Counted from the first letter of the stretch, positions 8,480 to 17,856 are shown. The stretch: DNA of 64,000 nt from Bacteroidota bacterium (GCA_004295015.1 SHNE01000001.1:124001-188000), one strand, 5' to 3'. Notes: generated by a model not told the origin, from the letters alone. Made by a program: numbers and translations.

Positions 8480-8980
8480 ATGGCAACAAAGAAGAAATCA
8501 AATAATCATGAAACACAAAACGTATCATTCGAAATATTCGAGGCCCAATCCTTTGATCTCAAAGCCTTAGCCGGACTCTTTGATGCTTACAGGCAATTCT
8601 ACAGACAGCCTACCGACAAAGACGGTGCAATGAAATTCCTCAGGGAACGCTTGAGTGAAAAAGACTCTGTAATTTTTATTGCATTCGATGAAAACTCAAA
8701 GGCAGTTGGCTTTACTCAATTGTATCCTCTATTCAGTTCGGTAGGAATGAAAAAGACATGGCTTTTAAACGATCTTTTTGTTGATCCTGCATTTCGTGGA
8801 AAAGGAATTTCAAAACTCTTGATTGAAAAAACTAAAGAACATGCCAGAATAACTCAGGCCAATGGAATCCATCTGGAAACAGAGAAAAGTAACTTGATTG
8901 GTCTCAAACTTTATCCATCCGCCGGATTTGTCCTGAATGACAATTCAAACTTCTATTTCTGGGCTCTAGCTGATTCATAA
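8480..8980 (+). CDS. GNAT family N-acetyltransferase
   Basis: Transfers an acetyl group from acetyl-CoA to an amine. Motif A, which binds the CoA pyrophosphate, is visible as LFVDPAFRGKGISKLLIE (the RGKGI loop), preceded by the usual beta-strand KTWLLNDLFV. ETEKSNLIGLKLYPSAGF is the usual C-terminal motif B region with YPSAGF. Length (166 aa) is right for the family. About 15 charged N-terminal residues (ATKKKSNNHE) are probably disordered. Substrate unknown. It is divergent from the MFS exporter, about 100 bp apart; linked function (modify and export) is possible but unsupported. Confidence 0.88.
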   Translation: MATKKKSNNHETQNVSFEIFEAQSFDLKALAGLFDAYRQFYRQPTDKDGAMKFLRERLSEKDSVIFIAFDENSKAVGFTQLYPLFSSVGMKKTWLLNDLFVDPAFRGKGISKLLIEKTKEHARITQANGIHLETEKSNLIGLKLYPSAGFVLNDNSNFYFWALADS

Positions 8981-9183
8981 AGGTGAGCCCAATTCCGACA
9001 GCAAATTTTCACAGGATAATAAAACTGAAACAACTCTGTAAAATACTGAATATCAAAAGCTAATACATGCTATAAGATAAGTCTGGATGAGCATAACCCC
9101 AAACACCAATTCAGCAGGCTATTTCCGGAACAATTCGGGTAAATAAATACACCTTATTTAGATGAATGCGTGCTAAAAAACCA

Positions 9184-9191
9184 TAAATTTG
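9184..9191 (+). promoter_or_regulatory. Probable -7 box of the nuo operon promoter
   Basis: TAAATTTG fits the TAnnTTTG consensus exactly and lies 37 bases before the nuoA ATG at 9229. A -33 box is weak: TTTA at 9157-9160, with a spacer of 23, slightly long. Placement just before the first nuo gene supports it. Confidence 0.45.
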
Positions 9192-9228
9192 CATTGAAAT
9201 TCGATCAAATTAATTGATTTTCAAGCAA

Positions 9229-9600
9229 ATGAATCCAGAAAGCCACCCAATAGATTACGTCCCTATAATTATCCAGTTTTTTGTAGCAGCCGGATTTGTG
9301 GTCACTACCATGCTGGCCACGCATTTTTTAGGGCCGAGCCGTAAGTCAAAAGTTAAACTAGACACCTTCGAGTGTGGGATTGAATCACAAGGAAATGCCC
9401 GTGCTCCTATCTCCGTAAAATATTTCCTTGTTGCCATTTTGTTTGTGCTCTTTGATGTGGAAGTTATTTTCATGTATCCCTGGGCAGTAAATTTTAAAGA
9501 ACTTGGCATGACCGGAATAATCGAAATGTTTTTATTCATGTTTATGTTATTGACCGGCTTCTTCTATATAATAAAAAAGGGAGCATTGAAATGGGAATAA
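9229..9600 (+). CDS. nuoA: NADH-quinone oxidoreductase subunit A
   Basis: Membrane subunit of complex I near the quinone site. Three hydrophobic helices are visible, and the conserved loop KVKLDTFECGIESQGNARAPISVKYFLVAILF is characteristic, as is the FDVEVIFMYPWAV segment. The ATG at 9229 (MNPESHPIDYVP) gives the usual length of 123 aa; an in-frame TTG at 9214 would add five residues. It opens the nuo cluster, with nuoB starting 46 bases later. Confidence 0.96.
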   Translation: MNPESHPIDYVPIIIQFFVAAGFVVTTMLATHFLGPSRKSKVKLDTFECGIESQGNARAPISVKYFLVAILFVLFDVEVIFMYPWAVNFKELGMTGIIEMFLFMFMLLTGFFYIIKKGALKWE

Positions 9601-9646
9601 TTTGTTCGGATGTTTCAGCCGGGCAAAGCAGAAAAGAAATAAAAAG

Positions 9647-10210
9647 ATGTCAGAAATAATTAATAATCCATCCGATATAAAAGTTGTAAAGGCACCTGAA
9701 GGCTTTGAAGGCCCGGGTTTTTTTGCAACATCCTTGGATAAGGTGGTTGGTATGGCAAGGAAGAATTCAATCTGGCCACTACCATTTGCAACTTCCTGTT
9801 GCGGTATTGAGTTTATGGCTACGATGGCATCCACCTATGATCTTGCGCGATTTGGTTCTGAGCGATTGAGTTTTTCTCCACGTCAGGCTGACTTGTTAAT
9901 GGTTATGGGAACCATCGCAAAAAAAATGGGACCTGTACTTCGGCAAGTCTATGAACAGATGGCTGAACCACGTTGGGTTTTATCTGTCGGGGCCTGTGCT
10001 TCGAGTGGGGGTATATTTGATTCTTACTCTGTTCTTCAAGGTATTGATCATATTATTCCTGTGGACGTTTATGTTCCCGGTTGCCCTCCGCGTCCGGAAC
10101 AAATTATTGACGGAATAATAAACATTCAGGATCTGATACAAAACGAATCACTTCGTCGGAGAAATTCCCCGGAGTATAAACAACTGCTGGCTTCTTACGG
10201 AATCGAATAA
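9647..10210 (+). CDS. nuoB: NADH-quinone oxidoreductase subunit B
   Basis: Carries Fe-S cluster N2, which hands electrons to quinone. The ligands are visible: adjacent cysteines in TSCCGIEFMA, a third in GACASSGG and a fourth in VPGCPPRPE. The start at 9647 gives MSEIINNPSD and 187 aa, the normal size; the open frame further upstream has no homologous look. The N-terminal 40 residues before NSIWPLPFATSCC are slightly longer than in many proteobacterial versions. NuoC follows after six bases. Confidence 0.97.
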   Translation: MSEIINNPSDIKVVKAPEGFEGPGFFATSLDKVVGMARKNSIWPLPFATSCCGIEFMATMASTYDLARFGSERLSFSPRQADLLMVMGTIAKKMGPVLRQVYEQMAEPRWVLSVGACASSGGIFDSYSVLQGIDHIIPVDVYVPGCPPRPEQIIDGIINIQDLIQNESLRRRNSPEYKQLLASYGIE

Positions 10211-10216
10211 TTTTTT

Positions 10217-10762
10217 ATGGAAAAACCGACGATAGAAGAAATCATTAATGCCTTGTCAGAAAAATTTGGCTCAGGCATCTTTGAATGGAACCGGGAATAT
10301 GATTTTCATATAGCCACAGTTGACAAACAGATATGGGTACAAATTTTTCGATTTCTTTACGAAAACGAAAAATTCCGTTTCCGTTATCTGACAACTTTGT
10401 GTGGCGTTCATTATCCTGATGCTCCACAACCTTTTTGCCTCGTGGGACAAGTGCATAGTCTGGAACACAATCTCAGATTACGTTTTAAGACTTTCAGCAA
10501 TGAGCATCATGTGGAATTTGACTCCCTGACAGGTGTTTTTCCGGCAGCAAACTGGATGGAAAGAGAAACCTATGATTTCTACGGATATCGCTTTCATGGA
10601 CATCCTGATCTGAAAAGAATTTTGAATGTAGATGACATGGACTACTTCCCAATGAGAAAAGAGTATCCTGTTGAAGACCGTACCCGTTACGACAAAGACG
10701 ATACTATGTTTGGACGAAAGCGTTCTGACTTCGACAGAAAGACGCTAATGGAAAAAAAATAA
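10217..10762 (+). CDS. nuoC: NADH-quinone oxidoreductase subunit C (30 kDa)
   Basis: Peripheral arm subunit without cofactors. The family signature is present as ERETYDFYGYRFHGHPDLKR, followed by ILNVDDMDYFPMRKEYP. The length (181 aa) is normal for a separate NuoC, so NuoC and NuoD are not fused as they are in enterobacteria. It lies six bases after nuoB. Confidence 0.96.
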   Translation: MEKPTIEEIINALSEKFGSGIFEWNREYDFHIATVDKQIWVQIFRFLYENEKFRFRYLTTLCGVHYPDAPQPFCLVGQVHSLEHNLRLRFKTFSNEHHVEFDSLTGVFPAANWMERETYDFYGYRFHGHPDLKRILNVDDMDYFPMRKEYPVEDRTRYDKDDTMFGRKRSDFDRKTLMEKK

Positions 10763-10830
10763 CCTTTCTCGTTTTTCAAAATGTATCTTTTTGAAAAACC
10801 TGATTGAAATAATTTAAACGATCATCGTTG

Positions 10831-12039
10831 ATGAATCCGACGATTAAACAAGAAGAAAAACACAAAGATTACACGACTCTTAACCTGGGTCCGACACATC
10901 CTGCAACACACGGAATTTTCCAGAATGTGTTGACTATGGATGGTGAGATCATTGTGAATTCAGAACCGACTATCGGTTATATTCACCGCGCCTTTGAAAA
11001 ACTGGCTGAGCATAAACCTTTTTATCAGGTAACTCCTCTCACTGACCGAATGAATTATTGTTCCTCCCCTATCAATAATATGGGATGGCATATGACGGTT
11101 GAGAAATTACTAAAAGCAGAATTGCCCCCACGCGTGGAATACATGCGTATAGTGATTATGGAGCTTGCCCGTATATCTGATCATATCGTTTGCAACAGCG
11201 TTATAGGTGTTGACACAGGTGCTATGACAGGTTTCTTATATGTATTTACATGGAGAGAATTTATTTATGAAATCTACGAAGATATCTGTGGCGCTCGTTT
11301 AACGACTAACATAGGTCGTATCGGTGGTTTTGAAAGAGATTTCTCTGAGATTGTTTGGAGAAAGATTGATAAATTTCTTGAAGAATTTCCTGCCCAACTA
11401 AAAGAGTTTGAAAACCTCCTGATGCGTAATCGCATTTTTATGGATCGCACGATTGCCTGCGGACCAATTTCTGCCGAGCGTGCGCTTGCCTACAGCTTCA
11501 GCGGACCAAATCTCCGTGCAGCTGGTGTGGATTACGATGTAAGAGTAATGAACCCTTACTCTGCCTATAAAGAATTTGATTTTGATATTCCTATCGGAAC
11601 GCAAGGAGATACATACGATCGCTTTATGGTTCGACAGGAAGAGATGTGGCAGAGCATGAGTATTATTCGTCAGGCTCTGGAGAAATTAAAAAAACTGGAA
11701 GATAAAACTTCCTTCCATGCTGATTTGCCTTCATTCTATCTTCCTCCAAAGGAAGATGTATATAATGATATGGAAGCATTAATTTACCATTTCAAAATTG
11801 TAATGGGAGAAACAGATGTTCCTAAAGGAGAAGTATATCATTGTGTTGAAGGGGGAAATGGCGAGTTGGGATTTTATCTGATTAGTGATGGAGGACGTCA
11901 ACCCTTTCGTTTGCATTTCCGCCGGCCATGCTTTATATATTACCAGGCATATAAAGAAATGATTAAAGGAAGTTACCTCAGCGATGCCATTCTCACTATG
12001 AGTTCGATGAATGTAATTGCCGGTGAACTTGATGCATAA
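10831..12039 (+). CDS. nuoD: NADH-quinone oxidoreductase subunit D (49 kDa)
   Basis: Forms the quinone-binding cavity with NuoB. The N-terminal signature [11 protein letters not shown] and the following [12 protein letters not shown] are clear. The C-terminus carries [17 protein letters not shown] and ends near DVIAGELD-type residues (NVIAGELDA). The ATG at 10831 is preferred over the adjacent in-frame TTG at 10828. The length (402 aa) is normal. The nuoC-nuoD gap is 68 bases. Confidence 0.97.
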   Translation: MNPTIKQEEKHKDYTTLNLGPTHPATHGIFQNVLTMDGEIIVNSEPTIGYIHRAFEKLAEHKPFYQVTPLTDRMNYCSSPINNMGWHMTVEKLLKAELPPRVEYMRIVIMELARISDHIVCNSVIGVDTGAMTGFLYVFTWREFIYEIYEDICGARLTTNIGRIGGFERDFSEIVWRKIDKFLEEFPAQLKEFENLLMRNRIFMDRTIACGPISAERALAYSFSGPNLRAAGVDYDVRVMNPYSAYKEFDFDIPIGTQGDTYDRFMVRQEEMWQSMSIIRQALEKLKKLEDKTSFHADLPSFYLPPKEDVYNDMEALIYHFKIVMGETDVPKGEVYHCVEGGNGELGFYLISDGGRQPFRLHFRRPCFIYYQAYKEMIKGSYLSDAILTMSSMNVIAGELDA

Positions 12040-12090
12040 TTAATTTGAGTTCGGATTTTAAATTCGAATTGACAAAGAATAGAATAAGCG

Positions 12091-12636
12091 ATGAGCGCGA
12101 CAAAAGAAATAAAATTCTCAGATGAGTCTCTTGCATTGGCAGAGAAGCTGATGAAAAGGTATCCGGAAGGGAAACATAAGTCTGCAATTATTCCTATCCT
12201 GCATATTGCACAAGCAGAATTTGATGGTTGGCTCAGTCCACAGGTGATGAACTATGTTGCTTCCATTCTGAAAATACAGCCTATTGAAGTGTATGAAGTG
12301 GCTTCATTTTATTCAATGTTTAATTTGAAGCCTGTAGGTAAATGTTTAATTGAAGTTTGTCGGACAAGTTCCTGCTGGCTCTTAGGTGCTGAAGATGTTA
12401 TTAGTCACATTGAAAAAAAATTGAATATTAAAGTTGGTGAGACTACGGCAGACGGAATGTTCTCATTGAAAGGTGTAGAATGTCTCGGTTCATGTGGTAC
12501 AGCGCCTATGATGCAAGTTGGGGCAGACTATTACGAAAACCTGACATTAGACAAGGTAGACAATCTCATTCACCGCTTCAAGTCCGAAGGGAAACGCAAA
12601 TCCTACACAGACCAAGCCGAATCTAAGTCTGTTTAA
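12091..12636 (+). CDS. nuoE: NADH-quinone oxidoreductase subunit E (24 kDa)
   Basis: A thioredoxin-fold subunit with the [2Fe-2S] cluster N1a. Ligands are VCRTSSCWLLG (Cys-x4-Cys) and ECLGSCGTAP (Cys-x3-Cys), as expected. An N-terminal helical part (KRYPEGKHKSAIIPILH) precedes them. The C-terminus has about 20 extra charged residues (KSYTDQAESKS). NuoF follows four bases after the stop, consistent with translational coupling of the NADH module. Confidence 0.96.
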   Translation: MSATKEIKFSDESLALAEKLMKRYPEGKHKSAIIPILHIAQAEFDGWLSPQVMNYVASILKIQPIEVYEVASFYSMFNLKPVGKCLIEVCRTSSCWLLGAEDVISHIEKKLNIKVGETTADGMFSLKGVECLGSCGTAPMMQVGADYYENLTLDKVDNLIHRFKSEGKRKSYTDQAESKSV

Positions 12637-12640
12637 GCAT

Positions 12641-13987
12641 ATGGGAAAGAAAATATTATTAAAGAACGATCATATTCCGGGGATTCAGTCTTACGATGTG
12701 TACCGCCAACATGGTGGATATGCCTCCGTAGAGAAAGCCTTGAAGACAATGACTCCGGAAGTTATCGTAGAGGAAGTTAAAAAGTCCGGTTTAAGAGGAC
12801 GCGGTGGTGCCGGATTTCCAACAGGACTTAAATGGAGTTTCCTAGCCAAGCCTGAAGGAGTCGCACGATATCTCGTGTGCAATGCCGATGAATCAGAGCC
12901 CGGAACTTTTAAAGATCGTTACCTGATGGAACGAATTCCTCATCTGTTGATTGAAGGAATGATTGCTTCCAGCTTTGCACTCGGAGCTAAGACTTCCTAC
13001 ATCTATATAAGAGGAGAATATTTTTATGTTGCAAGAATACTCGAGCAAGCGATTGAAGAAGCTTACGCCAAAGGCTGGCTGGGGAAAAATATTCTTGGCA
13101 GCGGATTTGATTTCGACCTGCACGTTCATGTGGGGGCAGGTGCATATATCTGCGGAGAAGAAACAGCTTTACTCGAATCACTGGAAGGGAAAAGAGGAAA
13201 TCCGCGTATCAAACCTCCTTTCCCTGCTATTGCGGGATTGTATGCTTGTCCTACCATTGTAAATAATGTAGAAACAATTGCTGCCGTAGTACCAATTATC
13301 AATGATGGCGGTGATGCCTATGCACAAATAGGAATTGGGAAAAGTACAGGAACAAAATTAATTTCAGCAAGCGGTCATATCAATAAACCCGGTGTGTATG
13401 AAATTGAAATGGGTATAACTGTAGAAGATTTTATTTATTCAGATGAATATTGCGGAGGAATTAAAGGCGGAAGAAAACTTAAGGCGGTCGTTGCCGGAGG
13501 ATCTTCAGTTCCTATTCTTCCTGCAGAATTAATATTGAAAACAGCAGCCGGAGAACCCCGGCTCATGAGTTATGAATCACTTGCTGATGGCGGTTTTGCT
13601 ACAGGCACCATGTTAGGTTCCGGTGGATTCATCGTAATGGATGAATCTACCAGCATAGTTAAAAACCTCTGGAATTTCAGCCGCTTCTATCATCATGAAA
13701 GCTGCGGACAATGCAGTCCTTGCAGAGAAGGAACGGGATGGATGGAAAAAATCCTACACCGAATTCTCGAAGGACATGGTAAGATGAGCGATGTGGATTT
13801 ATTGTGGGATATACAAGGAAAGATAGAAGGAAAAACAATTTGTCCTCTCGGTGATGCAGCAGCCTGGCCTGTTGCCAGTGCCATCCGTCATTTCAGAAAA
13901 GAATTTGAAGACTATGTTCAAAAGCCTTCATCAATAAAAGACGTTAAGCACTACTACCGTTTGCATGAGGCAGGAACGGCGTCATAA
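12641..13987 (+). CDS. nuoF: NADH-quinone oxidoreductase subunit F (51 kDa)
   Basis: Oxidises NADH through FMN. The glycine-rich FMN/NADH loop GLRGRGGAGFPTGLKW is at about residues 50-65, and ICNADESEPGTFKDR-like sequence (VCNADESEPGTFKDR) follows. Cluster N3 ligands are SCGQCSPCREGT (about residues 355-361) with the fourth Cys in TICPLGDAA (about 401). The length (448 aa) is standard. The ATG at 12641 gives MGKKILLKND. Confidence 0.97.
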   Translation: MGKKILLKNDHIPGIQSYDVYRQHGGYASVEKALKTMTPEVIVEEVKKSGLRGRGGAGFPTGLKWSFLAKPEGVARYLVCNADESEPGTFKDRYLMERIPHLLIEGMIASSFALGAKTSYIYIRGEYFYVARILEQAIEEAYAKGWLGKNILGSGFDFDLHVHVGAGAYICGEETALLESLEGKRGNPRIKPPFPAIAGLYACPTIVNNVETIAAVVPIINDGGDAYAQIGIGKSTGTKLISASGHINKPGVYEIEMGITVEDFIYSDEYCGGIKGGRKLKAVVAGGSSVPILPAELILKTAAGEPRLMSYESLADGGFATGTMLGSGGFIVMDESTSIVKNLWNFSRFYHHESCGQCSPCREGTGWMEKILHRILEGHGKMSDVDLLWDIQGKIEGKTICPLGDAAAWPVASAIRHFRKEFEDYVQKPSSIKDVKHYYRLHEAGTAS

Positions 13988-14050
13988 ATCGAAGTAATTA
14001 ATCGGCATTCCTGAAAATTCAATATCAGGATTGTGAGCTAATATAATAAA

Positions 14051-15040
14051 ATGCCTAAAGTAACTATAGACGGACACAGCATTGAGGTTCCGGATGGAAC
14101 AACGATTCTGGAGGCAGCACGAAAAATCGGCGGAAAGATTGTTCCACCTGCGATGTGTTATTATTCTACTTTGAAAACAAGTGGAGGGTATTGCCGTACC
14201 TGCATTGTAAAAGTCTCCAAAGGATCAGAGCGTGATCCCCGTCCAATGCCGAAACCGGTTGCATCCTGCCGCACAACAGTGATGGACGGAATGGAAGTAG
14301 AAAACATTACTTCACCTGATTTGATGGAAGCAAGAGCCGGTGTCGTTGAGTTCCTGCTCATCAATCATCCTCTTGACTGCCCAATCTGTGATCAGGCGGG
14401 CGAATGTCATTTACAGGATCTTTCTTATGAACACGGACTTTCCAAATCCCGTTACGAATTTGAGCGTCGCACATTTGAAAAAATAGATATCGGCGAAAAG
14501 ATAAAATTGCATATGACCCGTTGCATTTTATGCTATCGTTGTGTAAAAGTTGCAGACCAGTTATGTGATGGACGTGTACACGGAGTTATAAATCGTGGCG
14601 ATGTGTCTGAAATCAGTACATACATTAAAAATGTTGTTGATAATGATTTCTCCGGAAACATGATTGATGTTTGTCCGGTTGGCGCATTGACAGATCGCAC
14701 TTTCCGGTTTAAGAGCCGTGTATGGAACGTAAATCCTGTTGATGCCCATCGCGACTGTAAAAAATGTGCCGGTAAGGTAATGTTGTGGCAGAAAGGCCCT
14801 GAAGTATTCAGAGTCACAGGAAGAAAAGATACTTATGGCGAAGTGATCGACTGGATTTGTAATGAATGCCGTTTCGATAAAAAGCAAACAAGTGACTGGG
14901 TAATTGAGGGGCCAAGTAACATCGAACGCACTTCTGTTATCTCTCAAAATCATTATACACTTCCTGAACCGGCACACAAACCATTACTTAATGATGTAAA
15001 AATCGTTCCGGATCATTATCAAATAGACAATAAAAAATAG
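14051..15040 (+). CDS. nuoG: NADH-quinone oxidoreductase subunit G, short form
   Basis: At 329 aa this is less than half the size of classical NuoG. It keeps the electron-transfer head: ferredoxin-type [2Fe-2S] ligands Cys36, Cys48, Cys51 and Cys73; the His106/Cys110/Cys113/Cys119 cluster (HPLDCPICDQAGEC); and Cys158/161/164 with Cys208 (CPVGALT). Two further CxxC pairs (DCKKC at 236, ICNEC at about 271) mark the start of the molybdopterin oxidoreductase fold. The frame then ends, so the large inactive molybdopterin domain is absent. Short NuoG is known in Bacteroidota, so this is not a truncation by mutation. Confidence 0.93.
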   Translation: MPKVTIDGHSIEVPDGTTILEAARKIGGKIVPPAMCYYSTLKTSGGYCRTCIVKVSKGSERDPRPMPKPVASCRTTVMDGMEVENITSPDLMEARAGVVEFLLINHPLDCPICDQAGECHLQDLSYEHGLSKSRYEFERRTFEKIDIGEKIKLHMTRCILCYRCVKVADQLCDGRVHGVINRGDVSEISTYIKNVVDNDFSGNMIDVCPVGALTDRTFRFKSRVWNVNPVDAHRDCKKCAGKVMLWQKGPEVFRVTGRKDTYGEVIDWICNECRFDKKQTSDWVIEGPSNIERTSVISQNHYTLPEPAHKPLLNDVKIVPDHYQIDNKK

Positions 15041-15053
15041 TTTAATATTTCTC

Positions 15054-16088
15054 ATGCTTAGTCCAGCTTTACTGTTTACTATTATATTAATCATTGTTGT
15101 CTTTCTTATATCATTGGTGGTTGCAATGTATTCTACCTATGGTGAAAGAAAGGTAGCTGCCTTTATGCAAGATCGACTTGGCCCGAACAGAGCCGGTCCG
15201 TTTGGAATTTTGCAGCCAATGGCTGATGGCGTGAAGATGTTCATGAAGGAAGAAATCATCCCACAGGACTCAAATAAATGGCTGTTTATTCTTGGTCCAA
15301 GCATTGCCATGCTCACTGCTTGTATGGCAAGCGCTGTGATTCCGTGGGGAAAAGGACTGACTATTGATGGGCAGTTTTATTCATTACAAATTACAGATGT
15401 TAACATCGGCATACTTTATATTTTTGGAGTAGTATCAATAGGTGTCTATGGAATCATGATTGGTGGATGGGCTTCTAACAACAAGTATTCCCTGCTTGGA
15501 GCTTTGCGTGCATCCAGCCAAATGATCAGTTATGAAATTGCCATGGGTCTGTCAATTATCGCATTGGTGATGATGACAGGAACACTGAGCGTACGTGAAA
15601 TCACGGAGCAACAGGCAGGAGGACACTGGAATGCACTTTATCAACCATTAGGTTTTTTAATCTTTCTGATTTGTGCTTTTGCAGAAACAAACAGAACACC
15701 ATTCGATTTACCTGAATGTGAAACAGAACTTGTTGGGGGCTATCACACAGAATACAGCTCCATGAAACTAGGCTTCTACCTCTTCGCGGAATATATAAAT
15801 ATGTTTATTTCATCTGCAGTCATATCAACCTTATACTTCGGCGGATATAATATGCCATTTATTGAACGCTTCGTTAGCGATCCGAATTTGGTGAGCATTA
15901 TAGGTACACTTTTCTTCTTCGGAAAAATATTCTTCTTCATCTTCTTTTTCATGTGGATTCGCTGGACTATTCCGCGTTTCCGTTATGATCAGTTGATGAA
16001 TCTTGGATGGAAAGTTTTATTACCGCTATCTATTCTGAATATCTTCCTAACCGGCATAGTGATGTGGTTGATGGGAAAAGTGAATTAA
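15054..16088 (+). CDS. nuoH: NADH-quinone oxidoreductase subunit H
   Basis: The membrane subunit that forms the quinone access chamber, with eight or so helices. Hallmark loops are visible: GERKVAAFMQDRLGPNRAGP followed by GILQPMADGVKMFMKE, the AETNRTPFDLPECETELV loop with its conserved acidic residues, and WIRWTIPRFRYDQLM near the C-terminus. Length 344 aa is normal. It starts 13 bases after nuoG. Confidence 0.97.
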   Translation: MLSPALLFTIILIIVVFLISLVVAMYSTYGERKVAAFMQDRLGPNRAGPFGILQPMADGVKMFMKEEIIPQDSNKWLFILGPSIAMLTACMASAVIPWGKGLTIDGQFYSLQITDVNIGILYIFGVVSIGVYGIMIGGWASNNKYSLLGALRASSQMISYEIAMGLSIIALVMMTGTLSVREITEQQAGGHWNALYQPLGFLIFLICAFAETNRTPFDLPECETELVGGYHTEYSSMKLGFYLFAEYINMFISSAVISTLYFGGYNMPFIERFVSDPNLVSIIGTLFFFGKIFFFIFFFMWIRWTIPRFRYDQLMNLGWKVLLPLSILNIFLTGIVMWLMGKVN

Positions 16089-16098
16089 GAAATTTGAC

Positions 16099-16671
16099 AT
16101 GCAAAGTTTAACAAATAGAAGCAAAGTTGTCGTTAAGAAGGAAATGACCTGGATGGAGAAGATTTATCTTCCTGCTATCCTTGGTGGGTTAAAAATCACC
16201 CTCAAGCATTTCTTCAGGAAAAAGGTGACAATTAATTACCCTGAAGAGAAGCGTGATATTGCTGCCGTCTACCGCGGCTTACACGTATTGAAGCGCGACG
16301 AGAACGGTGCTGAACGCTGCACAGCCTGCGGATTATGTGCCGTTGCATGTCCGGCCGAAGCAATCACCATGATTGCTGCTGAACGCAAAGGAGGCGAAGA
16401 AAAATTATACCGTGAAGAAAAGTATGCTTCAACCTATGAAATTAATATGTTGCGCTGCATCTTCTGCGGATTGTGTGAAGAAGCCTGTCCGAAAGAAGCA
16501 ATTTTCCTTACCGACCAATTAGTACCAACCTTTCGTGACCGCGCTGATTTTATTTACGGAAAAGACAAACTTGTTGAACCTAAAGATGCACCGGTTGATA
16601 TCAGCAAAAGGCAAACTGCCGAGGTGAAAGAATTCAAAACGCATAAACAATACACGCACAATAAACTTTAA
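16099..16671 (+). CDS. nuoI: NADH-quinone oxidoreductase subunit I
   Basis: A ferredoxin-like subunit with clusters N6a and N6b. Two motifs, CTACGLCAVACP and CIFCGLCEEACP, supply both [4Fe-4S] sites. The N-terminal amphipathic region (MEKIYLPAILGGLKITLKHFF) docks on the membrane arm. The length (190 aa) is normal, with a charged, variable C-terminal tail. NuoJ follows after 24 bases. Confidence 0.96.
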   Translation: MQSLTNRSKVVVKKEMTWMEKIYLPAILGGLKITLKHFFRKKVTINYPEEKRDIAAVYRGLHVLKRDENGAERCTACGLCAVACPAEAITMIAAERKGGEEKLYREEKYASTYEINMLRCIFCGLCEEACPKEAIFLTDQLVPTFRDRADFIYGKDKLVEPKDAPVDISKRQTAEVKEFKTHKQYTHNKL

Positions 16672-16695
16672 GCAATAGCTTTCTATTCTAATAAA

Positions 16696-17193
16696 ATGAC
16701 GCTTCAACTATTTTACTTCCTCTCATTTCTTGCGGTACTAAGCGCATTGATGGTAGTCGTATCTAAAAACCCTGTGCATAGTGTATTGTACCTGATCCTG
16801 ACCTTTTTTGCAATTGCCGGTCACTATATATTAATGAACGCACAATTCCTTGCAGCCGTTCATATTATTGTGTATGCAGGCGCAATCATGGTATTGTTCC
16901 TTTATGTTATAATGATGCTAAACCTGAATACGGAAGTTGAACCGCACAAGAGCAAACTATTAAAAATCGCTGCAACTTTTGCAGGGGGATTATTAATGGT
17001 AGTAATGGTTGGTGTAATTCGGCAGGCTTCGGAAACCGTTCCTTTGAATCCAACAGATACTCAAATGGGATTAATTAAAAATCTCGGGAAAGTGTTGTAT
17101 ACTGATTTTATGCTCCCATTCGAATTATCCTCGATCCTTCTTTTGGCAGCTATGGTAGGTTCAGTGATGATTGGTAAAAAAGAAATTAAATAA
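16696..17193 (+). CDS. nuoJ: NADH-quinone oxidoreductase subunit J
   Basis: A five-helix membrane subunit. The conserved third helix is visible as VHIIVYAGAIMVLFLYVIMML, which holds the pi-bulge region, after the NPVHSVLYLILTFF stretch. The length (165 aa) is normal. Unlike the rest of the operon, it is separated from the next gene by 342 bases of structured DNA. Confidence 0.95.
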   Translation: MTLQLFYFLSFLAVLSALMVVVSKNPVHSVLYLILTFFAIAGHYILMNAQFLAAVHIIVYAGAIMVLFLYVIMMLNLNTEVEPHKSKLLKIAATFAGGLLMVVMVGVIRQASETVPLNPTDTQMGLIKNLGKVLYTDFMLPFELSSILLLAAMVGSVMIGKKEIK

Positions 17194-17262
17194 ACAAATA
17201 GGTTTAGTCATCTAATTCCAGATTACCATATCACACATGCCTCTACAGATCACAAACCCCTT

Positions 17263-17289
17263 CTTAATTTTTCCTGATGAAAAATTAAG
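17263..17289. terminator. Perfect hairpin after nuoJ
   Basis: CTTAATTTTTC (17263-17273) and GAAAAATTAAG (17279-17289) form an 11-bp perfect stem with a 5-base loop. AT-rich stem and adjacent A-runs could give partial termination or protect the 3' end of the nuoA-J message. It may instead be the left border of the neighbouring GC-rich element. Confidence 0.4.
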
Positions 17290-17301
17290 CAAAAAAATCA
17301 A

Positions 17302-17394
17302 GACCAATTGCCCTCCGGAGGCGGATAAAAACCCTGCCAGCCGCACATGCTGACGCTTCCAGCCTGTGCGGCTGACGAGGCCCGGCAATTGGTC
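17302..17394. repeat. GC-rich nested inverted repeat between nuoJ and nuoK
   Basis: The outer arms GACCAATTGCC (17302-17312) and GGCAATTGGTC (17384-17394) are perfect 11-bp complements. Inside lie the inner arms CAGCCGCACA (17338-17347) and TGTGCGGCTG (17365-17374), also perfect, and the palindrome CCTCCGGAGG (17312-17321). The block is much more GC-rich than its surroundings. It has no coding frame. This looks like a small mobile palindromic element or a structured RNA inserted into the operon. The remaining sequence up to the nuoK ATG (17395-17535) shows no gene. Confidence 0.75.
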
Positions 17395-17535
17395 GGGCCA
17401 ACGCGCCCATCGAAATGTGGTTTTCTAATAAAAAATTCAAATTAAATATTGCTATACAGAAGCTAAATAAGATTATCAATCCTTGGATGTTGGCTGATTT
17501 ACGAAAAAGTGATTAATCCTATAAATAAAATTACA

Positions 17536-17847
17536 ATGAACCCGACTATTCCTCTTAACTACTATATATTACTCAGCACACTACTCTTTACCATTGGTGT
17601 GTTAGGAGTACTTTTTCGCCGTAATGCCATTATCATTTTTATGTGCATTGAACTTATGCTGAATGCGGTTAATTTATTACTTGTCGCATTTTCAAGTTAT
17701 CATTCAGATCCTGCCGGTCAGATTTTTGTGTTCTTCATCATGGCAGTTGCTGCCGCTGAAGTTTCTGTTGGCCTGGCTATTCTCACCATGATTTACAGGA
17801 ATACCAATTCAACCGACATTAACTTTTTGAATAAGTTGAAGTGGTAA
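17536..17847 (+). CDS. nuoK: NADH-quinone oxidoreductase subunit K
   Basis: A three-helix antiporter-related subunit. It has the conserved glutamates in helices 2 and 3: [14 protein letters not shown] and [14 protein letters not shown]. The ATG at 17536 gives [13 protein letters not shown] and 103 aa, the usual size; an in-frame GTG at 17509 would add nine residues. It is the last nuo gene here. nuoL, nuoM and nuoN, which normally follow, are not in the window. Confidence 0.95.
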   Translation: MNPTIPLNYYILLSTLLFTIGVLGVLFRRNAIIIFMCIELMLNAVNLLLVAFSSYHSDPAGQIFVFFIMAVAAAEVSVGLAILTMIYRNTNSTDINFLNKLKW

Positions 17848-17856
17848 TCTCCCTTC

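Noticed and set aside
17285-17479. Small gene between nuoJ and nuoK
   Set aside because: The frame is an accident of the GC-rich inverted repeats; no similarity or signal.
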